Assembly: GCA_034421095.1 (NCBI GenBank)
Contig: DAOUKR010000009.1
Location: 1 to 64,000, forward strand
Direction: 5' to 3'
DNA from: JAGWBG01 sp034421095
GTDB lineage: Bacteria; Chloroflexota; Dehalococcoidia; Lucifugimonadales; JAGWBF01
DNA length: 64,000 nt
In this document: one piece after another, positions 1 to 6,796 of the stretch
Numbering within the stretch: the first letter of the stretch is position 1
Layout: the number at the start of each line of letters is the position of its first letter
Position numbers and translations under genes: made by a program
Notes under the pieces: model-generated
The model's input: the letters and a program-made list of their open reading frames with translations, nothing else
What the model was told of the DNA's origin: nothing
Database searches by the model: none

Positions 1-391
<391 letters not shown>

Positions 392-448
392 CGCTAAGAA
401 TTCCAAACTTCTGACAGTCCTATTCTCATCCACATCAATCCTTCCTAT

Positions 449-523
449 CGCGGGGTGGAGCAGTGGCAGCTCGTCGGGCTCATAACCCGAAGGTCGTTGG
501 TTCGAGTCCAACCCCCGCTACCA
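449..523 (+). tRNA. initiator tRNA-fMet (CAT)
   Basis: Cloverleaf with anticodon CAT at 481-483. The initiator hallmarks are all visible: position 1 is C facing T at position 72, so the top acceptor pair is mismatched, and the anticodon stem ends in three G-C pairs (tcggg/cccga). The T arm is gttgg-ttcgagt-ccaac and the 3' CCA is encoded (521-523). It sits 57 bases after the 23S gene and before a terminator, so it is probably co-transcribed with the rRNA. Confidence 0.96.
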
Positions 524-543
524 AAACTTAATCAGTAACAAAC

Positions 544-570
544 AAGCCCCCTGAAATGTCGGGGGCTTTT
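544..570 (+). terminator. intrinsic terminator of the rRNA/tRNA unit
   Basis: A perfect stem agccccc/gggggct with an 8-9 base loop is followed by tttt. It lies 20 bases after the tRNA-fMet CCA end and reads in the direction of the rRNA transcript, so it probably ends that transcription unit. Confidence 0.85.
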
Positions 571-677
571 GCATTTGGTTTTGGCTGTGGTGGACATGCT
601 AGAAAGGACAACGGCCAGAGGTGATATAATGGACCCACCTTGGTTTGGACAATTAAGTACATCGTAGGGGCTGGGAA

Positions 678-1013
678 ATGCCTCAGACGACTCCCGAAAT
701 ACTCCGGCAAATGGTGGAGCTAATTGTAGAGGAAGTTGACCCTCTCCGCATCATATTGTTCGGCTCCCAAGCTCGAGGAGACGCTGACGAGGCATCTGAC
801 ATTGATTTGATAGTTTTGGAATCCGGGACCTTCAGTGCTGAGAAAAGCCGGATGATGGAGGAGGCCAAGCTGTACCATGCGCTGGCAGGTTTTCATGTTT
901 CCAAGGATATATTGGTGTACAGCCAAGACGACGCCGAATATTGGCAAGATTCTCTGAACCATGTGCTTGCTCGGGCTCTGAGAGAGGGACAGGTCCTCTA
1001 TGAAAGACCCTAA
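678..1013 (+). CDS. MNT-type nucleotidyltransferase (antitoxin-like)
   Basis: A 111-residue minimal nucleotidyltransferase. The hallmark GSQARG motif is at about residue 29 and the metal-binding pair is in SDIDLIV at about residue 41, the usual arrangement of MNT/MntA proteins. In MNT-HEPN (MntA-HepT) modules this protein neutralises the HEPN RNase, in studied cases by AMPylating it. The next frame starts inside this gene (ATG at 1000, a 14-base overlap) and begins like a HEPN protein, but it is cut short, so the partner looks lost. MNT itself seems intact, with a third acidic strand (SKDILVYSQDD). Confidence 0.8.
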   Translation: MPQTTPEILRQMVELIVEEVDPLRIILFGSQARGDADEASDIDLIVLESGTFSAEKSRMMEEAKLYHALAGFHVSKDILVYSQDDAEYWQDSLNHVLARALREGQVLYERP

Positions 1014-1131
1014 ACAGGCCAAGGTCCTCTTGGAAGCATCGGACCGTGACCTGACGGCTCTCACAGGAATGGCCGACCAAGCAGTAATCAAGGCCAGCCA
1101 CCGAGAGAAAGAACGTTATTCCGAAGCCTGA
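1000..1131 (+). pseudogene. truncated HEPN-domain partner of the MNT protein
   Basis: An ATG at 1000 overlaps the end of the MNT gene and opens a frame of only 43 codons ending in TGA at 1129-1131. The first 25 or so residues (MKDPKQAKVLLEASDRDL and on) resemble the first helix of HEPN proteins partnered with MNT. HEPN proteins usually have about 110-140 residues with an RxxxxH catalytic motif; neither the length nor the motif is here. The position and overlap are what one expects of the pair, so this reads as a deletion remnant. A short functional peptide cannot be excluded. Confidence 0.5.
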
Positions 1132-1172
1132 CACGACGCCATCCGGTCTGCATTCGAAGAAGGAGAGATACT

Positions 1173-2165
1173 ATGCTGAAGCGAATCCGCTCTGCAATAA
1201 AAGTCCTCCTCGGAGGCTCAGACCCAACATCTCGGCCTGCTGCTAGTCTAACGCCATCTCAAATCGTCGCGGCGGCTGAACCTTCTGTTGTGAAGATTTC
1301 CTCGATTGGCGGGAGTGGAACCGGCTTCTTCCTCGACAGACATGGTCTAATATCCACGAATGCTCACGTGGTGGAAGGCGCCAATACAGTCACGGTCACT
1401 TTACATGATGGCTCGCACTTGGAAGGGGAAGTGGTTGGGAGAGACACGCGGGTTGACTTGGCCGTTGTCGGGGTCAGAAGCAGTAAGTCTTTCAAAGCAC
1501 TGACCTTGGCGGACTCTGACCAAGTCAACGTAGGGGACGATGTATTGGCGCTGGGGTTCCCAGGCAGAGGTACCGCCGGAACGGTAAATGTTACGAGGGG
1601 CATAGTTTCTGCGGTAGGTGTATTATCCTACGGCGCAGAGTGTATCCAGACCGACGCCGCCATAAATCCTGGCAACAGCGGCGGCCCGTTGGTCAACTCT
1701 CAGGCCCAAGTGGTTGGAGTTAATACCTGGCGAGCAGATGATAAACCATCAGACAGGAACGTCGAGAACATCGCCTACGCGATCTCATCGAATGTTGTCC
1801 TCAAGTGGCTGCCAGCCTTAAAGGCAGGGTTTGTTGCAGACGCAGCCACTCTCGAAATAAAGGCAGGAGACCCGTATATGCTACGGCTTAACCTCGCCGA
1901 TGGTTCTAGGTTCTCCTATTGGTTCGAGATGGACCAGCCGAACCAATCGAATCTCGACCTAAAACATGGGATTTCCGACCCGTCAGGCAATTGGATAGTA
2001 TCGTTGGACGGACCAAGGGTGAAGCAGGCGAAGAGAGAGATAAAGATAAGCGGTTCTGGACAATACACCCTGGTATTCGACAATACATTCTCAATCTTCG
2101 AGGCCAAGACAGTGCAGGTGGGATATATGATAATACCGCCGGGGTGCCCTACGCCAAGCTCGTAA
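1173..2165 (+). CDS. trypsin-like (HtrA/S1C-type) serine protease with C-terminal GOLD-like domain
   Basis: A 330-residue protein. Residues about 30-220 form a chymotrypsin-fold protease with the full triad: His in STNAHVV, Asp in TRVDLAVV and Ser in NPGNSGGPLV. This is the DegP/HtrA pattern, but no PDZ domain follows. Instead the last 110 or so residues form a beta-rich domain ending in GQYTLVFDNTFSIFEAKTV, which closely recalls the C-terminal part of GOLD/emp24-type domains. There is no clear signal peptide or membrane anchor, so a cytoplasmic place is likely. A purine-rich site (gaaggagag) precedes the ATG. It lies between the MNT/HEPN remnant and HicBA. Confidence 0.82.
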   Translation: MLKRIRSAIKVLLGGSDPTSRPAASLTPSQIVAAAEPSVVKISSIGGSGTGFFLDRHGLISTNAHVVEGANTVTVTLHDGSHLEGEVVGRDTRVDLAVVGVRSSKSFKALTLADSDQVNVGDDVLALGFPGRGTAGTVNVTRGIVSAVGVLSYGAECIQTDAAINPGNSGGPLVNSQAQVVGVNTWRADDKPSDRNVENIAYAISSNVVLKWLPALKAGFVADAATLEIKAGDPYMLRLNLADGSRFSYWFEMDQPNQSNLDLKHGISDPSGNWIVSLDGPRVKQAKREIKISGSGQYTLVFDNTFSIFEAKTVQVGYMIIPPGCPTPSS

Positions 2166-2193
2166 TTCGAACCTGTAAAGTGAGGAACGAACT

Positions 2194-2538
2194 TTGCCGC
2201 CAGAAAAGCGCATATTCACAATCATCCTGGAAGCGGAAGAAGACGGGGGCTATTCTGTGTACTGCCCCGCGCTGCCGGGCTGCGTCAGCCAGGGAGATGA
2301 CCGGAGTGAGGCTCTTGAAAACATCAAGAAGGCCATTGCCCTCGTCCTCGAAGTTTTGGAAGACGAGTCAGAGGTCAAGGATGGACAGGCTTTACATAGG
2401 ACTCTCCCGTATCACGAGACCCCGGACATGATAGCCCAAGAGATTAAGTGCATCCTGGCGAATCGGGAGGAGGACGGACTGCCTTACGAAGGTGTTTCCA
2501 TCGAACAGGTGAACCTTGTCATCGGGGCACCCGTGTAA
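2194..2538 (+). CDS. hicB: HicB-family antitoxin
   Basis: A 114-residue protein with the partial RNase-H fold of HicB: a first strand FTIILEAEEDGGYSVYCPA, then LPGCVSQGD and the helix SEALENIKKAIAL. HicB binds and blocks the mRNA interferase HicA. The start is a TTG (2194) behind gtgagg. The stop TAA (2536-2538) is followed, in the same frame and with no gap, by the HicA coding sequence. No clear C-terminal DNA-binding domain can be seen, although residues 75-114 are not assigned. Confidence 0.85.
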   Translation: MPPEKRIFTIILEAEEDGGYSVYCPALPGCVSQGDDRSEALENIKKAIALVLEVLEDESEVKDGQALHRTLPYHETPDMIAQEIKCILANREEDGLPYEGVSIEQVNLVIGAPV

Positions 2539-2766
2539 ATTCCTCCGCTTCCCGTCGTATCAGGGAGGGAAGCTGTGCAGGCATTTGAACGGGCCGGTTG
2601 GCGCAGGGTACGGCAAGCCGGTAGCCATGTAATTCTGACCAAGCAAGGAGTGCCCTCCACTCTCTCGATACCGAACCATCGCACATTGAAAAGAGGCACA
2701 CTCAGGAGACTCATGCGCAATGCTGGACTGACCGTGGACGAGTTCTTGGAACTACTCAATGGATGA
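2539..2766 (+). CDS. hicA: HicA-family mRNA interferase toxin (non-canonical start)
   Basis: A dsRBD-like small toxin. Its core GWRRVRQAGSHVILTK carries the catalytic His of HicA, followed by the nucleotide-binding-like loop and the helix RGTLRRLMRNAGLTVDEFL. The only ordinary start is GTG at 2575, which would cut off the conserved N-terminus LPVVSGREAV that HicA proteins normally have. That segment is present in frame from 2539, directly after the hicB stop, so initiation at ATT (2539) or stop-coupled reinitiation is more likely. With that start the protein has 75 residues. Confidence 0.8.
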   Translation: MPPLPVVSGREAVQAFERAGWRRVRQAGSHVILTKQGVPSTLSIPNHRTLKRGTLRRLMRNAGLTVDEFLELLNG

Positions 2767-2814
2767 ACACCCTATCAGGTCTTAGAAGGCGTTTAGGTTC
2801 TGGCATGGAAGGTT

Positions 2815-3828
2815 ATGATTAAGGAAGGCGATAGGTTGATGCCCGCAAAAATGACACTGCAACGGATCCACCGGGGCCTCAGGGGGGCACGGATGGTGGC
2901 CAAGGCCCTGGTCTCGACCCGCCATACTATTCTGGCGCACCTGGTGGTGACGCGGCGTTGCAATCTTGCCTGCGCTTACTGCAATGAGTACGACCACTTC
3001 TCGGAGCCGGTACCCCTGGAACTGCTGTGCCAGCGCATTGACGACCTGGCTTCGAGGGGTACTTCCATCATTACCATCAGCGGCGGCGAGCCGTTATTGC
3101 ATCCCGAACTGGAACAGGTCGTCGCCCACATACGCCAGCGAGGAATCATTGCTACGCTAATCACCAACGGCTATCTGCTGACCGAGCAACGCATCAAAAA
3201 GCTTAATGCATCTGGGCTGGACTATTTACAAATCTCCATTGACAACGTGAACCCCGACGAAGCCTCTATGAAGAGCTTGAAGGTCCTCGATAGCAAGCTG
3301 GTCTTGCTCTCCAAGTGCGCCGAGTTTGGCGTCAACGTCAATGCCGTCCTCGGGTCGGCGGTTGAGAACCCGGAAGATGCCCGGACGGTAGTCCGCCGCG
3401 CCCGGGAACTGGGATTCCCCACCTCCTTGGGCATTATTCATTCGGGCAACGGACAGGCGAAACCCCTGAGCCAACGTCAGCAGAGTATCTACCGGGACAT
3501 TGTTCGAGGGAAGGGACCCGGCATCTTCACCTGGTTAGACCGCTTTGGGGAAAACCTTGTTCAGGGACACCCCAACCGTTGGAAATGCCGCGCCGGTGCC
3601 CGTTATCTTTACGTGGACGAAGACGGTCTGGTGCACTGGTGCTCCCAGCAACGGGGGTATCCCGGGGTGCCCCTGGAACACTACTCCGATGAGGACATGC
3701 GGCGACAATATTTCATGGAGAAGCCCTGTGCTTCCTACTGTACCGTTCAATGCGTGCACCGGGCTTCTATGATGGACGGTTGGCGACATCGCCAGACCCC
3801 GGCAAGGGTTTCCCCTAGTCGAGAATAG
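2815..3828 (+). CDS. radical SAM protein with SPASM-like C-terminus
   Basis: A 337-residue radical SAM enzyme. The cluster motif CNLACAYC (CX3CX2C) is at about residue 54, followed by SGGEP, the SAM-binding segment of the TIM-barrel fold. The C-terminal 90 residues contain five or more further cysteines (KCRAG, HWCS, PCASYC, VQCVH), as expected for an auxiliary iron-sulphur cluster of the SPASM/twitch kind. The substrate cannot be inferred. ATG 2839 (protein beginning MPAKMTLQ) is an alternative start with aaggaagg upstream. The gene is followed 60 bases later by a VTT-type membrane protein, possibly as an operon. Confidence 0.85.
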   Translation: MIKEGDRLMPAKMTLQRIHRGLRGARMVAKALVSTRHTILAHLVVTRRCNLACAYCNEYDHFSEPVPLELLCQRIDDLASRGTSIITISGGEPLLHPELEQVVAHIRQRGIIATLITNGYLLTEQRIKKLNASGLDYLQISIDNVNPDEASMKSLKVLDSKLVLLSKCAEFGVNVNAVLGSAVENPEDARTVVRRARELGFPTSLGIIHSGNGQAKPLSQRQQSIYRDIVRGKGPGIFTWLDRFGENLVQGHPNRWKCRAGARYLYVDEDGLVHWCSQQRGYPGVPLEHYSDEDMRRQYFMEKPCASYCTVQCVHRASMMDGWRHRQTPARVSPSRE

Positions 3829-3887
3829 ACCAAAGGACCGGCAACCCCCGATTCCGGGCATAGCTCCTAAAGAAGGTACCCCGGTTG

Positions 3888-4634
3888 ATGAATAGACTTG
3901 GCCCCAACCAACTCAAACTCCTCCAGGCTTGGCCCAAGTCAACTTCGGCTTGGGGAGCGTGCTATAGCAGCGTGACGGCCTTGTTCCGTCGGGCCAAGCG
4001 CAGCCCCAAAGTCTGGGTCTTGGTGGGCACCCTGGTCCCTGCCCTGGTCTGTACCCTCCTGGCCTGGGTCTTGTATCCCCCCTGGTGGCGATTGGTGCTG
4101 TACTTCTGGTATTCCATACCCTCGAACAGTTTCGTATATCTGCCCAACGAGCCGGGCGTGCTTTTTGCCGCGGCCGTCTACAGTCCGTGGGTGGTGGCCG
4201 TTGTCGGCGGCGTTGCCACAATGATAGCCTGCATCATAGACTACGTTGTAATCAAAAAGGTCTTTGAACTCCGCCCGGTTGCCCCGGTGAAACAAACGAC
4301 CATCTATAAGAAGGCGGTACGTTACTTCTACTGGCGTCCATGGCCGACTATTGCTATCCTGGCTGTCACTCCCCTTCCCTTCTATCCGATAAGGGTGCTG
4401 GCTCCCAGCTCCAACTACCCCCTCTGGAAGTACACCTCAGCCAGCGTGATTGGACGCATGGGCCGCTACTATCTGCTGGCCATCGGCGGCTCGTGGATGC
4501 ACGTTCCTCCCCAGTATTTGATACTGATGGTGGCGGGCATGTTGTCCGCGCCCCTACTGGCGGTTGTCTGGGCGCGATGGAAGCTACGAGCACGCCGGAG
4601 GGGAGTTGAAGGCCCCTCGTCGCCCGGCCCGTGA
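3888..4634 (+). CDS. VTT/DedA-like integral membrane protein
   Basis: A 248-residue hydrophobic protein with about five membrane segments. Its middle resembles the VTT (SNARE-associated/DedA) domain: a glycine-rich helix around GGVATMIACIIDYVVIK and a later stretch around ITPLPFYPIR-like residues (AVTPLPFYPIRVLAP), which recalls the conserved amphipathic re-entrant part of that family. The ATG at 3888 is preferred over the TTG one codon upstream. Family members transport lipids or maintain membrane potential; the role here is unknown. It follows the radical SAM gene with 59 bases between. Confidence 0.6.
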   Translation: MNRLGPNQLKLLQAWPKSTSAWGACYSSVTALFRRAKRSPKVWVLVGTLVPALVCTLLAWVLYPPWWRLVLYFWYSIPSNSFVYLPNEPGVLFAAAVYSPWVVAVVGGVATMIACIIDYVVIKKVFELRPVAPVKQTTIYKKAVRYFYWRPWPTIAILAVTPLPFYPIRVLAPSSNYPLWKYTSASVIGRMGRYYLLAIGGSWMHVPPQYLILMVAGMLSAPLLAVVWARWKLRARRRGVEGPSSPGP

Positions 4635-4685
4635 CGAGGATGCGCGGGTCATATGCCGCATGAATGCTACGAGGGGGATGCCGAA

Positions 4686-5657
4686 ATGGCCGAGCAAACG
4701 TTATCCAGCATTGAAAGAGTGGATCTACGGAATGTGTGGCCTAACGAGGCCGCCGATTTTACGCCGTGGCTGGCGGCGAACATAACCTCCCTTGGCGATG
4801 CTTTGGGGTTGGACCTCGTGCTGCAGGACACTGAGGCGCCCGTAGGCGGCTATTCCTTGGATATTTTAGCTACAGACATCCACGGAAACCGCCCCGTTAT
4901 CATTGAGAACCAGTTGGAGGTTACCGACCACGACCACTTGGGCAAGTTGCTTACCTACGCTGCCGGGCACAATGCCAACGTGGTTGTGTGGCTCACTCGA
5001 GAGTTCCGCGACGAGCACCGCCAAGCCTTGGACTGGTTGAACCAACGAACCGACGGGGACACGATGTTCTTCGGTGTCGTGGTGGAACTGTGGCAAATCG
5101 ATAGCTCCCGACCTGCTCCCCATTTCAACCTAGTGGCATCCCCCAACGAGTGGCGCAAGGAAAGGCCCAACCGCGGTGCTGGGTCGGGTCGAACCCAATC
5201 TTCCGGTCGTGGAGAACGCTACCGGCAGTTCTTCCAAAAGCTAATAGACACACTGCGCGAGGAGCACAAGTTTACCGGAGCTCGGAAAGCAGGACCTGAT
5301 AACTGGTACTCTTTTTCCGCCGGCTATGGACAGAAGGTGACCTACGGCGCTGTTTTTACGGGAACCAAGAGAGCCCAGGTCGAAGTTTATATTGACGGGG
5401 GGGACGGTGAAAACAACCTGCAAGTTTTCAGCCGTTTGGAGGAGCGCAAGGCTGAAATCGAGGAGGAGTTCGGCCAGCCATTGGACTGGCAGCCACTAGA
5501 AAACCGTCGTGCTTGTCGAATCGCGGTCTCAGTGGCGGGCAGCATAGACGTCGATGAAGAGAACCTCGCCACCATCCAGATGTGGATGGTGAAAAGCCTT
5601 CTCGGTTTGAAGCGGGCCTTCGACCCTCACCTAGGGCGAGCGCTGGGCCGCCGGTGA
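4686..5657 (+). CDS. DUF4268-type protein, PD-(D/E)XK nuclease-like
   Basis: A 323-residue protein. Residues about 40-115 carry a nuclease-like core: LDILATD, then VIIENQLEVTDHDHLGKLL, the pattern seen in proteins with an N-terminal PD-(D/E)XK-like domain and a C-terminal DUF4268. The second half has the DUF4268 look (QFFQKLIDTLREEH and later WQPLENRRACRIAV). The start at 4686 (MAEQTLSS) has gaggggg nine bases upstream and is preferred over an ATG at 4653. Such proteins often lie in defence or accessory regions, but no biochemical activity is established for them. Confidence 0.75.
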   Translation: MAEQTLSSIERVDLRNVWPNEAADFTPWLAANITSLGDALGLDLVLQDTEAPVGGYSLDILATDIHGNRPVIIENQLEVTDHDHLGKLLTYAAGHNANVVVWLTREFRDEHRQALDWLNQRTDGDTMFFGVVVELWQIDSSRPAPHFNLVASPNEWRKERPNRGAGSGRTQSSGRGERYRQFFQKLIDTLREEHKFTGARKAGPDNWYSFSAGYGQKVTYGAVFTGTKRAQVEVYIDGGDGENNLQVFSRLEERKAEIEEEFGQPLDWQPLENRRACRIAVSVAGSIDVDEENLATIQMWMVKSLLGLKRAFDPHLGRALGRR

Positions 5658-5665
5658 CGCGGCCC
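5645..5665. terminator. stem-loop at a convergent gene junction
   Basis: A perfect 7-bp stem gggccgc/gcggccc encloses the tga stop of the DUF4268 gene in its 7-base loop. It lies between two converging genes. No T-tract follows on either strand, so termination here, if it occurs, would not be of the classical intrinsic type. Confidence 0.35.
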
Positions 5666-5685
5666 TGATGGCCTGCTGCGTCCAC

Positions 5686-6066
5686 TCAAGTCTGAAACCC
5701 AAGGGTGTCGGCCACCGCGCGCTGCCGGGTGTCCAAGGTGACGAAAGTGATCGAGGTTGGGTCTTGGGCCAAGTAGAGGGCCGTCGCCACGTGCCATAGG
5801 TCTGCACCTCGGAGGTAGCCTGTGGCCAACACAGTTTCGAACTCCCGGGTCAGTGGCCGGTCAGGTGTGACCCACCGGATTTCCGCCAAGATCCCTGGGT
5901 GGAATTCAACGCCCTCACGGAAGAAGGCAGCCCGCACTTCGGCTTCCAGTAGGTTGGAGGACACGAGGCTCGAAAGGGTGTCCAAGCGGGCAGCGACTTG
6001 ACCGCCGGCGGACTCGCCTAGCGCTGTGGCGAGGAACGCCGAAGTATCGATATACGCTACAGTCAT
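5686..6066 (-). CDS. vapC: VapC-type PIN-domain ribonuclease toxin
   Basis: A 126-residue PIN domain. The acidic residues of the metal site are visible: Asp in AYIDTSAF, Glu in LEAEVRAA, Asp in RGADLWHVATA and Asp in FVTLDTRQ. VapC toxins cleave tRNA or rRNA and are held by VapB. The ATG overlaps the antitoxin stop by one base (TAATG), so translation is coupled. Length is typical and no key residue is missing, so the toxin is probably active. Confidence 0.9.
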   Translation of the reverse strand: MTVAYIDTSAFLATALGESAGGQVAARLDTLSSLVSSNLLEAEVRAAFFREGVEFHPGILAEIRWVTPDRPLTREFETVLATGYLRGADLWHVATALYLAQDPTSITFVTLDTRQRAVADTLGFQT

Positions 6067-6341
6067 TACTCCCGTTCGGCGAGGAACCTCTCGAGAGCTC
6101 CGGGGATATGGGCTACGGACTTGAAAGGGCGACGAGGCCCGTCGTAAGCAGGTGTTACTATACCCCGGCGCGTCAACTCCTCTAGGCGCTCCTCAATGGT
6201 CTGAGGCCCATCCTCAATGCCGCGGACCTCTGCGACGGGTTTCCCGCGATACGAGATGGTTACAGTCTTGCCCTCCCGCACGTGCCGTAAGACCTCCGAG
6301 AACCGCGCCTTGGCTTCGTATGTCGAATAGACCAAGTCCAT
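6066..6341 (-). CDS. vapB: Phd/YefM-type VapB antitoxin
   Basis: A 91-residue antitoxin. The N-terminal part (STYEAKARFSEVLRHVREG, then VTISYRGKPVAEV) is the DNA-binding Phd/YefM fold. The C-terminal part (ERFLAERE end) would bind VapC. Its stop overlaps the vapC start. The upstream region has a perfect palindrome lying in the promoter spacer, which fits autorepression by the VapBC complex. The ATG is where the predicted transcript would begin, so the mRNA may be leaderless. Confidence 0.88.
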   Translation of the reverse strand: MDLVYSTYEAKARFSEVLRHVREGKTVTISYRGKPVAEVRGIEDGPQTIEERLEELTRRGIVTPAYDGPRRPFKSVAHIPGALERFLAERE

Positions 6342-6347
6342 GTTTAT

Positions 6348-6376
6348 AATTTACTAGTCTGACTAGTCTTAGTCAA
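6348..6376 (-). promoter_or_regulatory. vapBC promoter with embedded palindromic operator
   Basis: On the minus strand, TTGACT (6371-6376) and TAAATT (6348-6353) are separated by exactly 17 bases. The spacer contains the perfect inverted repeat ACTAGTC-T-GACTAGT (6353-6367), a likely VapBC binding site. The vapB ATG begins 7 bases after the -10 box, at the expected transcription start. Confidence 0.6.
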
Positions 6377-6399
6377 GTACAACCATGGTTTGGCGTCAG

Positions 6400-6762
6400 C
6401 TACATCATCAGTCCCTCTACGGGGACCAGCTTCTGGGCAACGCGGTCAACACCCATGAACGCCGCCTCCAGCGCCAGTGCTCCCAGTAATGGTGTGGTTC
6501 CCTCTTCATTGAACACCACGGGCGTAATCCTCTCTCTACCTTCAACCCGCACCCAGGTTTGCCCCACGTCCATCGTGCGCGTCTCACCTTGGGCGAAGCG
6601 GAACAGATGCTGAGTCATAGGCTCCACCCCAAGTTCTCGGAGAATTGAAGACGGCACCGAGGTAATAGAGGCACCTGCACCTGTGTCAACCAGGGCATCT
6701 AGGGTAGTCCAGCGCCACCCCTCCGGGTCTCCAATGGCTATCTGTACGGTAAACATGCCCAT
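6400..6762 (-). CDS. clan AA (retropepsin-like) aspartic protease
   Basis: A protein of about 120 residues with one catalytic motif ALVDTGAGAS, the D-T/S-G signature of single-domain retropepsin-like proteases, and the second hydrophobic-glycine motif PLLGALALEA that follows the flap. Such proteins work as dimers. The ATG at 6762 (MGMFTVQIAIGD) is preferred; longer frames run into the selD gene and look unlike the family. No strong ribosome site was seen. The gene lies between vapBC and selD, all on the minus strand. Substrate unknown. Confidence 0.75.
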   Translation of the reverse strand: MGMFTVQIAIGDPEGWRWTTLDALVDTGAGASITSVPSSILRELGVEPMTQHLFRFAQGETRTMDVGQTWVRVEGRERITPVVFNEEGTTPLLGALALEAAFMGVDRVAQKLVPVEGLMM

Positions 6763-6796
6763 AGGGGTACGTTCATCCTTTCCCACAAGCCGAGGT

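Noticed and set aside
1129..1172. TGA ending the HEPN fragment as a selenocysteine codon
   Set aside because: The following codons do not resemble HEPN proteins and no hairpin of suitable position was seen.
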